Assembly (NCBI RefSeq): GCF_900241005.1
Contig: NZ_OEST01000003.1
Span: 124,001-188,000, forward strand
DNA from: Bacteroides cutis
Lineage (GTDB): Bacteria; Bacteroidota; Bacteroidia; Bacteroidales; Bacteroidaceae
Direction: 5' to 3'
Length of the DNA: 64,000 nucleotides
Position 1 is the stretch's first letter, and every line of letters begins with the position of its first letter. Below, piece by piece: positions 24,688-32,997 of this stretch. Under the pieces are notes generated by a model. It was given only the letters and a program-made list of their open reading frames with translations, was not told the origin of the DNA and searched no databases. The position numbers and the translations under genes were made by a program.

Positions 24688-25902
24688 TCAGACATGAATT
24701 GTTTTTCCTTTCCATATATTTATAGTTTTCTTTCGTATCATAGTCATGTTCAGTAGCGATACAATGAGGAATAGGATACAACCTGTAATGATGCAGGGTA
24801 ATGATGATCCAGTTTCCAGTTGAGGAAATAGAGCACGAATTGTCTCAGTATAATAGATACGTATCCATGTCACTCCACCAATGGACAACAGTAAGACTAA
24901 TAGATTGAGGCCTACAGTGAGGATGTTATAAGGAAGTGATACACGATTAGGGCTGTATCCTATTAATAATAGATTTTCCAATTTTATCGTATTCTTCTGG
25001 AGTAACAGGAAAATGCTAAGCATCAGAATGTAGAATGACAGAACACTGATGAACAATCCTATCCCCATAACAATACCGGTGATAAGGCGTAAGAAGTATG
25101 TAGTTTTACCTGCATCCAGTTTATCACCTTCCGTTTCATAATTCTTTTTTTGAAAGTATTGGGCGATAGCTGTATCAGTTGGATTTTTTACTTCTATGAT
25201 GAGACGTGATGGGTACGCTTCTCTTTCAGGAGCAAAAGTTTTGTTTGCCCAGTTTATGAATGATTGGGGAACAAGAATCGTATTCAATCGGTTAGAAAAT
25301 CCGACGATATTACCTTTGTACTGTTCTACATGTTCATTGCCGTGCATTATGATATCCATTTGCATCAGGCTCATCACGCCTTCCGACAATTTAGGGAGAC
25401 TACGGCTTTGAGCGAAACCAAAGTTGTAAAGGTTCAAATAATTACGGGGAATTATGATGGGAATAATTTTTGAGTCTTTATCGAAAATCCATTTATCCAA
25501 ACTGACATCTACATATTCGTCGGGTACAGCTTCAAAGAACATTTCTGTAGAGAGATGAATACCAGTTTTTTGCATACTCAATCCAGCGGATACTTTAAAA
25601 AGAGAAGGAGTGAATGCTCCCACATTACGAGTAAAGAATTGTTCTTTCAACTCATTAATTTCATCTTTGGAGAAGGTATTATTTTTTCCAGCCAAACTAC
25701 TGAGAGTACTGATTCTCTTGGTAACAATAATGTAATCTTTTTTTATAAAACTGTCACCTTGCGTGAAGATAGGAAGGATATCTCGGTAGAATTGTATGCT
25801 AAGTAGTACAATCATCATACCGAAAAGATTAGCAAGAAAAAAACCTGATAGTTGTCCAAGACTGATATGTTGGCGGAGAAGCTTCCAAACGAGTTTATTC
25901 AT
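24688..25902 (-). CDS. FtsX/MacB-like ABC transporter permease
   Basis: 404 residues with the topology of FtsX/MacB permeases: one membrane span near residues 20-40 (GFFLANLFGMMIVLLSIQFY), a large extracytoplasmic domain to about residue 270, then three spans (about 275-305, 325-350 and 370-390). Such proteins transmit ATP-driven motion to periplasmic partners rather than moving solutes through the membrane. The ATPase gene lies directly upstream (35 bases), and a DUF4836 lipoprotein precedes that. Family inferred from topology; substrate or partner unknown. Confidence 0.75.
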   Translation of the reverse strand: MNKLVWKLLRQHISLGQLSGFFLANLFGMMIVLLSIQFYRDILPIFTQGDSFIKKDYIIVTKRISTLSSLAGKNNTFSKDEINELKEQFFTRNVGAFTPSLFKVSAGLSMQKTGIHLSTEMFFEAVPDEYVDVSLDKWIFDKDSKIIPIIIPRNYLNLYNFGFAQSRSLPKLSEGVMSLMQMDIIMHGNEHVEQYKGNIVGFSNRLNTILVPQSFINWANKTFAPEREAYPSRLIIEVKNPTDTAIAQYFQKKNYETEGDKLDAGKTTYFLRLITGIVMGIGLFISVLSFYILMLSIFLLLQKNTIKLENLLLIGYSPNRVSLPYNILTVGLNLLVLLLSIGGVTWIRIYYTETIRALFPQLETGSSLPCIITGCILFLIVSLLNMTMIRKKTINIWKGKTIHV

Positions 25903-25937
25903 TGTATAGTGATGTTCTTTATTAAATAAATTCTTAT

Positions 25938-26582
25938 TTATAATTGTAATACTCTATCGTAATTCATCTCCAAATGTTTTCCTATTGAAGTTACAATTAT
26001 TCCTGCCTTCTGTTTTTCTGCTTCCTCTACGAGTAATTTGCTCATAATTGCACTGTTCTTGTCATCCAAATGACTAATAGGTTCATCCAAAAAAATGAAA
26101 TCGAAAGGTTGACAGAGACAGCGGATAAAGGCGATACGTTGTTGTTGTCCAAAGGAGAGTTTACCGACTTTTTCGTTTATTTTATTGGTGATACCAAGAG
26201 TTTCAAAAAAGGTGAGGATTTCTTTCTTTTTTTTGTAGTTGGTTATTTGATTTTTTAACTGTATATTTTCAAGGGCTGTCAATTCGGGAAAGATACGTAA
26301 CTCCTGAAAAAGAATACTGAGCGAATACTTGCGTATATCTACCCATTCATTGATGGAGAGAGAGCGAATATTTCGTTCGTCGAAGTTTATGATACCCTGA
26401 TAATCTCGTCGGTATCCATAGATATAGCTGCAAAGGGAAGATTTACCTGTACCCGAGGCTGCTTCAATTAAATAATGTTTTCCTTTACTGAAAACAATAT
26501 CTTGATGCCATACGTCGGAAGTAATGACATCACGGTCGGCAAACACTTGAGGTAGTGTTTGCCGTAAGTGAATGCTATTCAT
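25938..26582 (-). CDS. ABC transporter ATP-binding protein (MacB/LolD-like)
   Basis: 214 residues. Walker A is EAASGTGKSSLCSYIYG near residue 39, the signature is KLSFGQQQRIAFIRCL, and Walker B is FDFIFLDEPISHLDD. The size and the adjacent FtsX-like permease fit the LolD/MacB/FtsE class. The usual switch His after Walker B is not obvious: the region reads GIIVTSIGKHLEMN, so the His may be displaced. It lies between the DUF4836 lipoprotein and the permease, all co-directional with gaps of 24-36 bases. Confidence 0.88.
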   Translation of the reverse strand: MNSIHLRQTLPQVFADRDVITSDVWHQDIVFSKGKHYLIEAASGTGKSSLCSYIYGYRRDYQGIINFDERNIRSLSINEWVDIRKYSLSILFQELRIFPELTALENIQLKNQITNYKKKKEILTFFETLGITNKINEKVGKLSFGQQQRIAFIRCLCQPFDFIFLDEPISHLDDKNSAIMSKLLVEEAEKQKAGIIVTSIGKHLEMNYDRVLQL

Positions 26583-26606
26583 TAATCATTAAACGTTTAT
26601 TATTGA

Positions 26607-28166
26607 CTACATTCCTGCAAACTCTTTAATAAAATCCACTATTTGTTTCAAAGCATTTACTTCTTTATCTTTTAGTTGCAGGGTGAGATTAGACTTCATG
26701 TTTTTACCGGTTATGTCCAAATAAGAAATCTTATCGGCAAGAGCATAATAAATCGCATATTCCTTACCACCATAGCTTGTTAACATTTTCACTATCGGCA
26801 GAGCGAGAATTGCCTCTACGTTGACAATAAAGGCAGAATGCTTTCCTTTGATAACAGAAGCGTATCCAGTGTCTTTGGCAGATGGATCAATCGGTTTACA
26901 GATATTCTTGTATAACAATTCATCATTAGTGGCATACAGCTGCTTGTCATGTATACCGAAGAAAATATTGATGGAGCGTGATTTGTAAACATATTCATTT
27001 TCACCCAGTTTTACGATATCTTCTTTATTCCCTAATTTCAGTTCATCTTTTTTCTCGTACAGAGCTTGTAAAGAACTGTCGTTATTTACACTGGCGTATG
27101 CTAGGAAAGTAGGAGCATTATTACTCATTGTTATGTTGACAAGCCCTATGGTAATATCCTTTTGGAAAATACTGAATAAATCTTTTACTTCAGCAGCTTT
27201 CGATATTGAAAAATTATTGCGGAAGGTTTCGTTTTCTTGTAATAATTTGTAAAACTCTTCACCATTGATACCCATACTGACTAGTGCCAACGTTGATTTT
27301 GGGAAATATTTCAAAAATGTGTTTTCAATGGGGAGAGTACTCTTCGCTTGTTTTTCAAGTATCGTTTTCAGTTCTACGTTTTCAGTATAGTTCTCTGCAT
27401 CTAGTGAGATTTTCCCCTTTTCAAAAGAAAGATTTCCAATGAGAGTCAGGCCTTTTAGGTCAATGTCTTTTGGCATAGCATAATTTATCTGTTTGAAGTA
27501 TTCACCAAAAATGCTTGAAAAAGAAACAAGGAAATTGATATCACCACTCTGTTTTTGCATCTTTAAGAATGTCGGTTTACTGCTGATACTGCTTGTTTCC
27601 GTCTGTTTTAGTAAAGTACTGATGTCTTTTTTGACTTTCTCCAATTGAGAATTATTGTTATAGCTTACAATTAGTAGAGTAGAGGGCGTAAAGGCTATCA
27701 GAGTCTGGTTGTCTATTTTTACGAAGCTGTAGTTGTCGGCTTTTTCTATTGCAGTACAAACTTGTTCTTTCTCCATTGCTTTGAGAAATATATGAAGATC
27801 CTTCTCATTGGTTACTTTAAGTACCCCTGCGACAGTAGTGTTCAATGAAGGAGAGGTAAATATATAAATAGGTACATTGATGTCTACTCCCGATTTGGAA
27901 GGATCTTTCATTATCGCCTCCAATTGTTGATAGGTATCGGCTTTCATACCACTTTTCAGTGCATCCGTCAATTTTGTTAGTACCTCTTTGTTTTCTTTGT
28001 CTTTTACTCCGGCTTTTTCAGCCAACGTTTTCACGTTAATGGCCACTACCGAAGCGTCAGCCGGAATAACATTGGTGTACTCCGCTTTCTTTGAACAAGC
28101 GCTTACAAACACAATCAGTATTGCCAGTACCAAGAGGTGGGATAATAGACTTTTTTTCATATTCAT
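26607..28166 (-). CDS. DUF4836 family lipoprotein
   Basis: 519 residues from the ATG at 28166 (MNMKKSLL...), with 28160 also possible; a further in-frame extension overlaps the end of rsmE and is unlikely. A signal peptide ends in VFVSAC, a lipobox. The mature start SKKAEYTNVIPADASVVAINV matches DUF4836, a Bacteroidota family of unknown function. Several segments alternate (IPIYIFTSPSLN, ALVSMGINGEEF, AFIVNVEAILALP) as in repeated beta-alpha units. It sits directly upstream of the ABC ATPase and permease, so it may be their periplasmic or surface partner, which is inference. Confidence 0.78.
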   Translation of the reverse strand: MNMKKSLLSHLLVLAILIVFVSACSKKAEYTNVIPADASVVAINVKTLAEKAGVKDKENKEVLTKLTDALKSGMKADTYQQLEAIMKDPSKSGVDINVPIYIFTSPSLNTTVAGVLKVTNEKDLHIFLKAMEKEQVCTAIEKADNYSFVKIDNQTLIAFTPSTLLIVSYNNNSQLEKVKKDISTLLKQTETSSISSKPTFLKMQKQSGDINFLVSFSSIFGEYFKQINYAMPKDIDLKGLTLIGNLSFEKGKISLDAENYTENVELKTILEKQAKSTLPIENTFLKYFPKSTLALVSMGINGEEFYKLLQENETFRNNFSISKAAEVKDLFSIFQKDITIGLVNITMSNNAPTFLAYASVNNDSSLQALYEKKDELKLGNKEDIVKLGENEYVYKSRSINIFFGIHDKQLYATNDELLYKNICKPIDPSAKDTGYASVIKGKHSAFIVNVEAILALPIVKMLTSYGGKEYAIYYALADKISYLDITGKNMKSNLTLQLKDKEVNALKQIVDFIKEFAGM

Positions 28167-28183
28167 AATTGTTTTAATGAGTG

Positions 28184-28882
28184 TTATTGATTTTGTAGAT
28201 TTAAGATATGGCATGCTACAAGAGCAGCAGTTTCGGTACGTAGCCGAGAACGTCCCAAACTGATGGGAATAAACCCGTTTTTAATAGCATTTTTCACTTC
28301 TTCTTCGCTGAAATCTCCTTCGGGACCAATAAGTACAAGGGCATCTTCACCCGGATGCAAAATATCTTTCAACAGTGGTTTTTCTCCTTCATAGCAATGA
28401 GCTATAAATTTTTGGCCACTGAATGGTTGAGTAATAAATTTATTGAAATCTGTCATTTCATTTAGTTTAGGTAGACGCGCCTTGAGCGATTGTTTGATAG
28501 CGGATACCAGTATTTTGGCGATACGTTCTGTTTTGATGACTTTACGTTCGGAAAAACGGCAATTCAAGAAAGTCAGTTCGTCGAAACCTATTTCAGTTGC
28601 TTTCTCTGCAAACCATTCCGTACGATCCATATTCTTGGTAGGTGCCATGGCTATGTGTAGATGTCCACTCCACAAAGTTTCTTGAGGAATAATTTCTAGG
28701 ATGTTGACGAGACAACGTTTATTGGTAACAGTACTGATTTCGGCACGATAAAAATTCCCTTTTCCGTCAGTAAGTGTCACTCTGTCACCGACTTGCAACC
28801 GTAGTACACGAACAGCATGGGTAACTTCTTCATCGGGTAACTCTGTATGATTTTGTATATCAGGAGTGTAGAATACGTGCAT
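28184..28882 (-). CDS. rsmE: 16S rRNA (uracil1498-N3)-methyltransferase
   Basis: 232 residues. It methylates N3 of U1498 in 16S rRNA. The N-terminal PUA-like part reads LRLQVGDRVTLTDGKGNFYR. The SPOUT knot at the C terminus shows LVLIGPEGDFSEEEV and PISLGRSRLRTETAALVACH, both diagnostic for RsmE. It starts 12 bases after the bifunctional nuclease gene and ends 17 bases before the DUF4836 gene, inside a minus-strand series that begins with nupG. Confidence 0.96.
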   Translation of the reverse strand: MHVFYTPDIQNHTELPDEEVTHAVRVLRLQVGDRVTLTDGKGNFYRAEISTVTNKRCLVNILEIIPQETLWSGHLHIAMAPTKNMDRTEWFAEKATEIGFDELTFLNCRFSERKVIKTERIAKILVSAIKQSLKARLPKLNEMTDFNKFITQPFSGQKFIAHCYEGEKPLLKDILHPGEDALVLIGPEGDFSEEEVKNAIKNGFIPISLGRSRLRTETAALVACHILNLQNQ

Positions 28883-28894
28883 TTTTTGACTCTT

Positions 28895-29464
28895 TTATTT
28901 TTGTTGATTGATTAAATCTCTTAATTGTGCAGCTCGCTCATAGTCTTCCTCATCTACGGCCTTTTGAAGAGCGTTTTTTAATTTCTTTAGCATTTCTTCT
29001 TTTGAAGAGGGCTTCATATCCAATTCTTGAGTGATAGGTGTAATATCTGCTTCTGTTTTCACACGTTCGGCTTCAAGAATATCCTCATAGATCAGAATAG
29101 GAGCATTCATGCGTAAGGCAAGTGTTACTGCATCACTGGTACGGGCATCTACACGAAGGATTGTTTCTTCAGCCTTCAAATAAAGATAAGAATAGAAAAC
29201 CCCATTATCTACTTTATAAATAAGGACACGCATTAATTTCACTCCCAGTACCTCGAGTACTGAAGCAAATAAATTGTGTGTTAATGGGCGTGGAGGAACA
29301 ATTCCTTTCATTTCAATGACCATTATTTGTGCTTCTGAGGCACCGATAATGACGGGCAACTTACGTAAGCCGTTCACTTCACCCAAAACCATGGCATAAG
29401 CACCTACTTGCGCCTGACTGTTAGAAATGTTCAATACTTGTAGTTCAATCTTCTTTTTGTTCAT
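28895..29464 (-). CDS. Bifunctional nuclease family protein (DUF151) with UVR-type tail
   Basis: 189 residues. The first 130 match the bifunctional nuclease / DUF151 family: LPVIIGASEAQIMVIEMKG and ILRVDARTSDAVTLALRMNAP with the conserved DARxSDA motif. The C-terminal 40 residues (KKLKNALQKAVDEEDYERAA) look like a UVR helical hairpin as found in UvrB, suggesting protein-protein contact. Related proteins in plants and Thermotoga have DNase/RNase activity; the role in Bacteroides is not known to me. It lies 7 bases downstream of nupG. Confidence 0.88.
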   Translation of the reverse strand: MNKKKIELQVLNISNSQAQVGAYAMVLGEVNGLRKLPVIIGASEAQIMVIEMKGIVPPRPLTHNLFASVLEVLGVKLMRVLIYKVDNGVFYSYLYLKAEETILRVDARTSDAVTLALRMNAPILIYEDILEAERVKTEADITPITQELDMKPSSKEEMLKKLKNALQKAVDEEDYERAAQLRDLINQQK

Positions 29465-29471
29465 TTATTCT

Positions 29472-30737
29472 TTACTTTATATCCTCCGGACGATGTTTGT
29501 ATTTGAACACAAATGCAAATACCACTGCTACTACCAATGCATAAGCTGCAAATGTATACCATGCTGACTGCCATTGTACTATCTGTGGAGCTTCACTGTT
29601 GAAGTCTACAAAATAATTAACTACAGCCTGTGCACCTAATGTGCCGATAGTAGCACCGAAACCATTTGTCATGATTACAAACAGACCTTGTGCGCTGGAA
29701 CGAATTTCCCTGTCTGTTTCTCTATCAACAAACAAGGAACCGGATATGTTGAAAAAATCAAATGCAACACCATATACAATCATGGAAAGAATAAACATCC
29801 ATACTCCGTTACCTGGATTACCGGCCCCGAACAGACCGAAACGCAACACCCATGCCAACATGGCAATTAACATTACATATTTGATACCAAACCGTTTCAG
29901 AGAGTAAGGTATCAACAGAATGCAGAGAGTTTCGGATACCTGTGACAATGAAATCAGAATATTGGCATGTTGTACACCAAATGTATTGGCATACTCGAGG
30001 ATATCTCCGAAACTACTGATGTATGGATTGGCATACCCGTTGGTAATTTGTAAGGATACTCCTAATAGCATGGAGAAAATAAAAAAAATAGCCATCTTCT
30101 TTTGTTTGAACAACGTGAAAGCGCGTAACCCTAAAGCTTCTACCATTGATTTTGCTTTGTCACTCTTACTAACTGGGCAATCTGGAAGAGTCAGTGCATA
30201 TACACCATAGAACACACCGATGAGTGCACAGGCAAAGAACTGGCCATAGTTGTTTTGTAGTCCCAACAAATCTACCACCCACATAGAACAAATGAAACCG
30301 ATGGTTCCGAAAATACGGATAGGTGGAAAGGTTTTGATAGTATCCAGTCCTGCCTTGTCTAAAGCAGTGTATGCTACGGAATTGGACAAAGCTAATGTCG
30401 GCATATAAAAAGCAACACTTAATGAGTAGAATGAGAATAATGTACCGAAGTTTACATCGGCTCCTTTGGTCATTCCATAGTATCCGGCAATCGCCATGAA
30501 CAATGCAGCAGTGAAATGGCTGAAACTTAATAGCTTCTGTGCTGGTATCCATCGATCGGCAATGATGCCAAGGATAGCAGGCATGAATAAAGAAACGATG
30601 CCCTGCATAGCGTAGAACATGCCGATATGTTCTGCAAGACCGACATTAACCAAATAGCTACCCATAGATGTGAGATATGCTCCCCATACTGCAAATTGCA
30701 GGAAGTTCATGATGATTAAACGAACTTTAATGCTCAT
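29472..30737 (-). CDS. nupG: Nucleoside permease, MFS type (NupG-like)
   Basis: 421 residues from the ATG at 30737 (MSIKVRLIIMNFLQFAVWG). Twelve hydrophobic segments and a loop near 195-215 (DCPVSKSDKAKSMVEALGLR) fit the NupG/XapB nucleoside:proton symporter family. Conserved-looking parts are FLQFAVWGAYLTSMGSYL in the first span and GIIADRWIPAQKLL. It would import nucleosides across the inner membrane. The gene heads a series with the bifunctional nuclease, rsmE and DUF4836. Confidence 0.88.
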   Translation of the reverse strand: MSIKVRLIIMNFLQFAVWGAYLTSMGSYLVNVGLAEHIGMFYAMQGIVSLFMPAILGIIADRWIPAQKLLSFSHFTAALFMAIAGYYGMTKGADVNFGTLFSFYSLSVAFYMPTLALSNSVAYTALDKAGLDTIKTFPPIRIFGTIGFICSMWVVDLLGLQNNYGQFFACALIGVFYGVYALTLPDCPVSKSDKAKSMVEALGLRAFTLFKQKKMAIFFIFSMLLGVSLQITNGYANPYISSFGDILEYANTFGVQHANILISLSQVSETLCILLIPYSLKRFGIKYVMLIAMLAWVLRFGLFGAGNPGNGVWMFILSMIVYGVAFDFFNISGSLFVDRETDREIRSSAQGLFVIMTNGFGATIGTLGAQAVVNYFVDFNSEAPQIVQWQSAWYTFAAYALVVAVVFAFVFKYKHRPEDIK

Positions 30738-30783
30738 AATGTTTTTCTTTATGTTAGACAATAATGTCGGATATAATATTAGA

Positions 30784-30816
30784 TATAATCTGTGTCAATC
30801 CGCGTAATCTGTAGTG
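30784..30816. repeat. Short dispersed intergenic repeat, copy 1
   Basis: The stretch TAATCTGTGTCAATCC followed by GCGTAATCTGTAGTG resembles the reverse complement of 60940-60972. Such ATCTGTG/ATCCGTG-rich stretches occur in intergenic regions of Bacteroidota genomes as I recall them; function unknown. Confidence 0.4.
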
Positions 30817-30890
30817 AAACCTTGCAAATGTAGGTATTTTATCGGAAAGGGGGAAAAGAGAGGAGTGAAAAAAGTGTTTGTAAGGGGGAT

Positions 30891-30960
30891 ATAAAAAAGA
30901 AGGCTATCTATCCCAGACAGCCAATCTTTATTAACCTTAAATCTAATACCATGAAAAACA
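30891..30960 (-). ncRNA. Small RNA gene, copy 2 (possible FopS-type family)
   Basis: About 70 nt on the minus strand. The 5' part (TGTGTTTTTCATGG, then TATTAGATTTAAGGTTAA) is nearly identical to copy 1 at 23528-23592. It ends in a different hairpin (GGCTGTCT-GGGAT-AGATAGCC, one G-U pair) followed by TTCTTTTTTAT. A 14-codon reading frame (ATG at the CATGG step to TAG) exists here but is absent from copy 1, so it is not a conserved peptide. It lies between nupG and the rRNA methyltransferase gene, both on the same strand, and has its own promoter. Confidence 0.75.
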
Positions 30961-30965
30961 CAGTG

Positions 30966-30973
30966 CAAAGATA
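30966..30973 (-). promoter_or_regulatory. -7 element of small RNA gene 2
   Basis: TATCTTTG on the minus strand. Exactly 19 bases upstream lies TATG (30993-30996), three of four bases of the -33 TTTG, embedded in the palindrome 30981-30996. Confidence 0.75.
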
Positions 30974-30980
30974 AATGGTT

Positions 30981-30996
30981 TATGTTATATAACATA
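30981..30996. promoter_or_regulatory. Perfect 16-bp palindrome over the -33 region of small RNA gene 2
   Basis: TATGTTATATAACATA is its own reverse complement. It has the ATGTT-N4-AACAT layout of an FNR/Crp-size site and shares TGTTATA-AACAT with the box at small RNA gene 1. Position over -33 would suit a repressor or a substitute for the weak -33 element. Confidence 0.5.
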
Positions 30997-31144
30997 ATAT
31001 TTGGGCGGCGAACCATCTTTTATTAACTTTTTTTATATTTGGCATATTAGATATTTTCTCAGTTTTACATGAAAAATAGGATGGATTTAGGGTAAACAGA
31101 TGACACGTTTTACAGCAACATTTTATTTGTTTATATTTGTTGTG

Positions 31145-32326
31145 TTATTCTACATATAGTACGAGACCTTTTAAATATTCACCTTCGGGATGATAGATAT
31201 TCACTGGATGATCGGCAGGTTGTGTCAACTGGTGCAAGATGCGAACGTTGCGTCCTGACATGGCAGCAGCCGTAAATACAGCCGTTCGGAAGTTTTCTTT
31301 ACTGACCGCTTGTGAACAGGAAAAGGTGAAGAGTATACCACCCGGTTTGATTTTTTCGAAAGCTTTGACATTGAGTTTACGATAACCTTGTAAAGCATTG
31401 CGCAGAGCATCTCTATGTTTGGCAAAAGCGGGCGGGTCAAGTATGATAAGATCGTATTGATCGCCTATACGATCCAGATATTTGAAAGCATCTTCTGCAT
31501 AGGCGGCATGGCGCGTATCACCGGGAAAATTCAGTTCTATATTCTTGTTTGTCAGGTCAATGGCTTTGGCGGAACTGTCTACGGAGTGTACTAACTTGGC
31601 ATCTCCACGCATTGCATACACAGAGAAACCTCCGGTATAGCAGAACATATTCAGTATACTGCGACCTTTAGCATAACGTTCTAGTAAAGAACGATTTTCG
31701 CGTTGGTCTACAAAAAAACCTGTTTTTTGTCCTTTCAGCCAATCAATATGGAATTTTAAACCATATTCCATGGCGATGTTATCTGAACTTCCACCTTTCA
31801 GGAAACCATTCTCTGGATACAGGTCGGCTTTGAAAGGGAGAGTTGTTTCGGATTTATAGTAGATATTGTCAATTTTATCGCCCATTACTTCGCTAAGTGC
31901 TCCGGCAATAACCATACGGTCAAGATGCATTCCAGCAGAATGTGCTTGCATCACAGCGGTACGTGCATAGATGTCAATGACGAGTCCCGGCAGATTGTCG
32001 CCTTCACCGTGTACCATGCGATAAGTATTATTCACTGGATTTTCTGCAATGCCGATACTGCGGCGCATTTCGTAAGCAATCTGTAATTTATGTCTCCAAA
32101 AGTCGGCATCAATCGTTTCTTTCTGATTGAAACTAAGTACACGGACTGCAATACTGCCAATTTGAAAATGTCCTTTGGCTATAAATTCTTTTTTGGCCGT
32201 ATAGATTTCAACTATTTCTCCTTCTTCGGGTTCTCCATCAAAATGTGCAATAGCACCTGAAAACACCCAAGGATGAAAACGTTTTAATGATTCTTCTTTG
32301 CCGGATTTGAGATATACTTTGTGCAT
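31145..32326 (-). CDS. Class I SAM-dependent rRNA methyltransferase (RlmI-like)
   Basis: 393 residues. An N-terminal PUA domain (VYLKSGKEESLKRFHPWVFS) is followed by a Rossmann methyltransferase domain: SILNMFCYTGGFSVYAM (SAM site), VHSVDSSAKAIDLTNKNIEL and DLIILDPPAFAK (DPPxF catalytic-type motif). This layout matches RlmI, which makes m5C1962 in 23S rRNA, and related proteins; the exact target is inferred. It is third in an operon after DUF5063 and the exonuclease gene. Confidence 0.88.
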   Translation of the reverse strand: MHKVYLKSGKEESLKRFHPWVFSGAIAHFDGEPEEGEIVEIYTAKKEFIAKGHFQIGSIAVRVLSFNQKETIDADFWRHKLQIAYEMRRSIGIAENPVNNTYRMVHGEGDNLPGLVIDIYARTAVMQAHSAGMHLDRMVIAGALSEVMGDKIDNIYYKSETTLPFKADLYPENGFLKGGSSDNIAMEYGLKFHIDWLKGQKTGFFVDQRENRSLLERYAKGRSILNMFCYTGGFSVYAMRGDAKLVHSVDSSAKAIDLTNKNIELNFPGDTRHAAYAEDAFKYLDRIGDQYDLIILDPPAFAKHRDALRNALQGYRKLNVKAFEKIKPGGILFTFSCSQAVSKENFRTAVFTAAAMSGRNVRILHQLTQPADHPVNIYHPEGEYLKGLVLYVE

Positions 32327-32342
32327 GATTATATTGTATTGT

Positions 32343-32987
32343 TTATCCTTTTTCTGTTGTTATCACTTCTTCTTTTTCAACTTCCGGAGCCAATTCAAAA
32401 TCTCCGGTACGTTTCAACTCCTGTAAGCGGTTGTATATATTGATACAAGCCCAGGCATCAGTTGCAGCATATTGTTGCTGGGGTTGCGTCAGCACTTCCG
32501 CTTCCCAATTGGAGAGACGTTGGCTCTTGGATATTTTTTCCGCAAAAAGAATGGCATATATCTTTTGTAAGCTTTTATCTTGTATACCGAAAGTGCGGAC
32601 GTATTCTTGTAACTCTATGCAGGAATGTTGTTCAAAAGGAGCTCGTTTGTGTAACATCATGAAGTCATCTCGTAAAGATAACCCTACTTTAATTACATTG
32701 GGGTTTTCAAGCAACATAATGACAGGTAGAGTTAATCCTGTTAGGTTCAAGCGGAAGAGGAAACAATGTTCTTCCGATGAGATCTGCAACAAAGCAACCT
32801 TGTGAGATTGTCCTTTGGTGAAGGATGGACGTGTCTCACTGTCAATTCCCAGTAGAGGACAAGTCTTCAGGTAAGCCACAGCTTTTTCTGCTTCCAGCGG
32901 GGTTTGTACGACATGTATCTGACCCGGGAAGATAGCTTTGGGCATATCCTTCAGTTCTTCTTTATTTATACTTCTTTTGATAACCAT
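32343..32987 (-). CDS. 3'-5' exonuclease domain protein (DEDD, RNase D-like)
   Basis: 214 residues. The DEDDy exonuclease fold shows LLGIDSETRPSF (motif I Asp and Glu), VIKVGLSLRDDFMML (motif II Asp) and QQYAATDAWACINIYNRL (motif III Tyr and Asp). It is the exonuclease domain alone, with no HRDC domain, as in many small Bacteroidota relatives. It likely trims RNA or DNA 3' ends in the cytoplasm; substrate unknown. The gap to the downstream methyltransferase gene is 16 bases. Confidence 0.88.
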   Translation of the reverse strand: MVIKRSINKEELKDMPKAIFPGQIHVVQTPLEAEKAVAYLKTCPLLGIDSETRPSFTKGQSHKVALLQISSEEHCFLFRLNLTGLTLPVIMLLENPNVIKVGLSLRDDFMMLHKRAPFEQHSCIELQEYVRTFGIQDKSLQKIYAILFAEKISKSQRLSNWEAEVLTQPQQQYAATDAWACINIYNRLQELKRTGDFELAPEVEKEEVITTEKG

Positions 32988-32997
32988 AATTTAATGT

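Larger units (their letters stand above)
30762..31144. other. Intergenic stretch of 383 bases (nupG / rlmI-like gene)
   Basis: It holds the dispersed repeat copy, small RNA gene 2 with its promoter and palindrome, and about 120 A/T-rich bases (31020-31144) with no gene or clear signal. No open reading frame in it resembles a protein. Confidence 0.6.

Noticed and set aside
30900..30948. 14-codon reading frame inside small RNA gene 2 (a possible small peptide)
   Set aside because: In the paralogue at 23528-23592 the ATG is ATA, and the other base changes do not follow codon positions. The conserved unit is the RNA, not a peptide.
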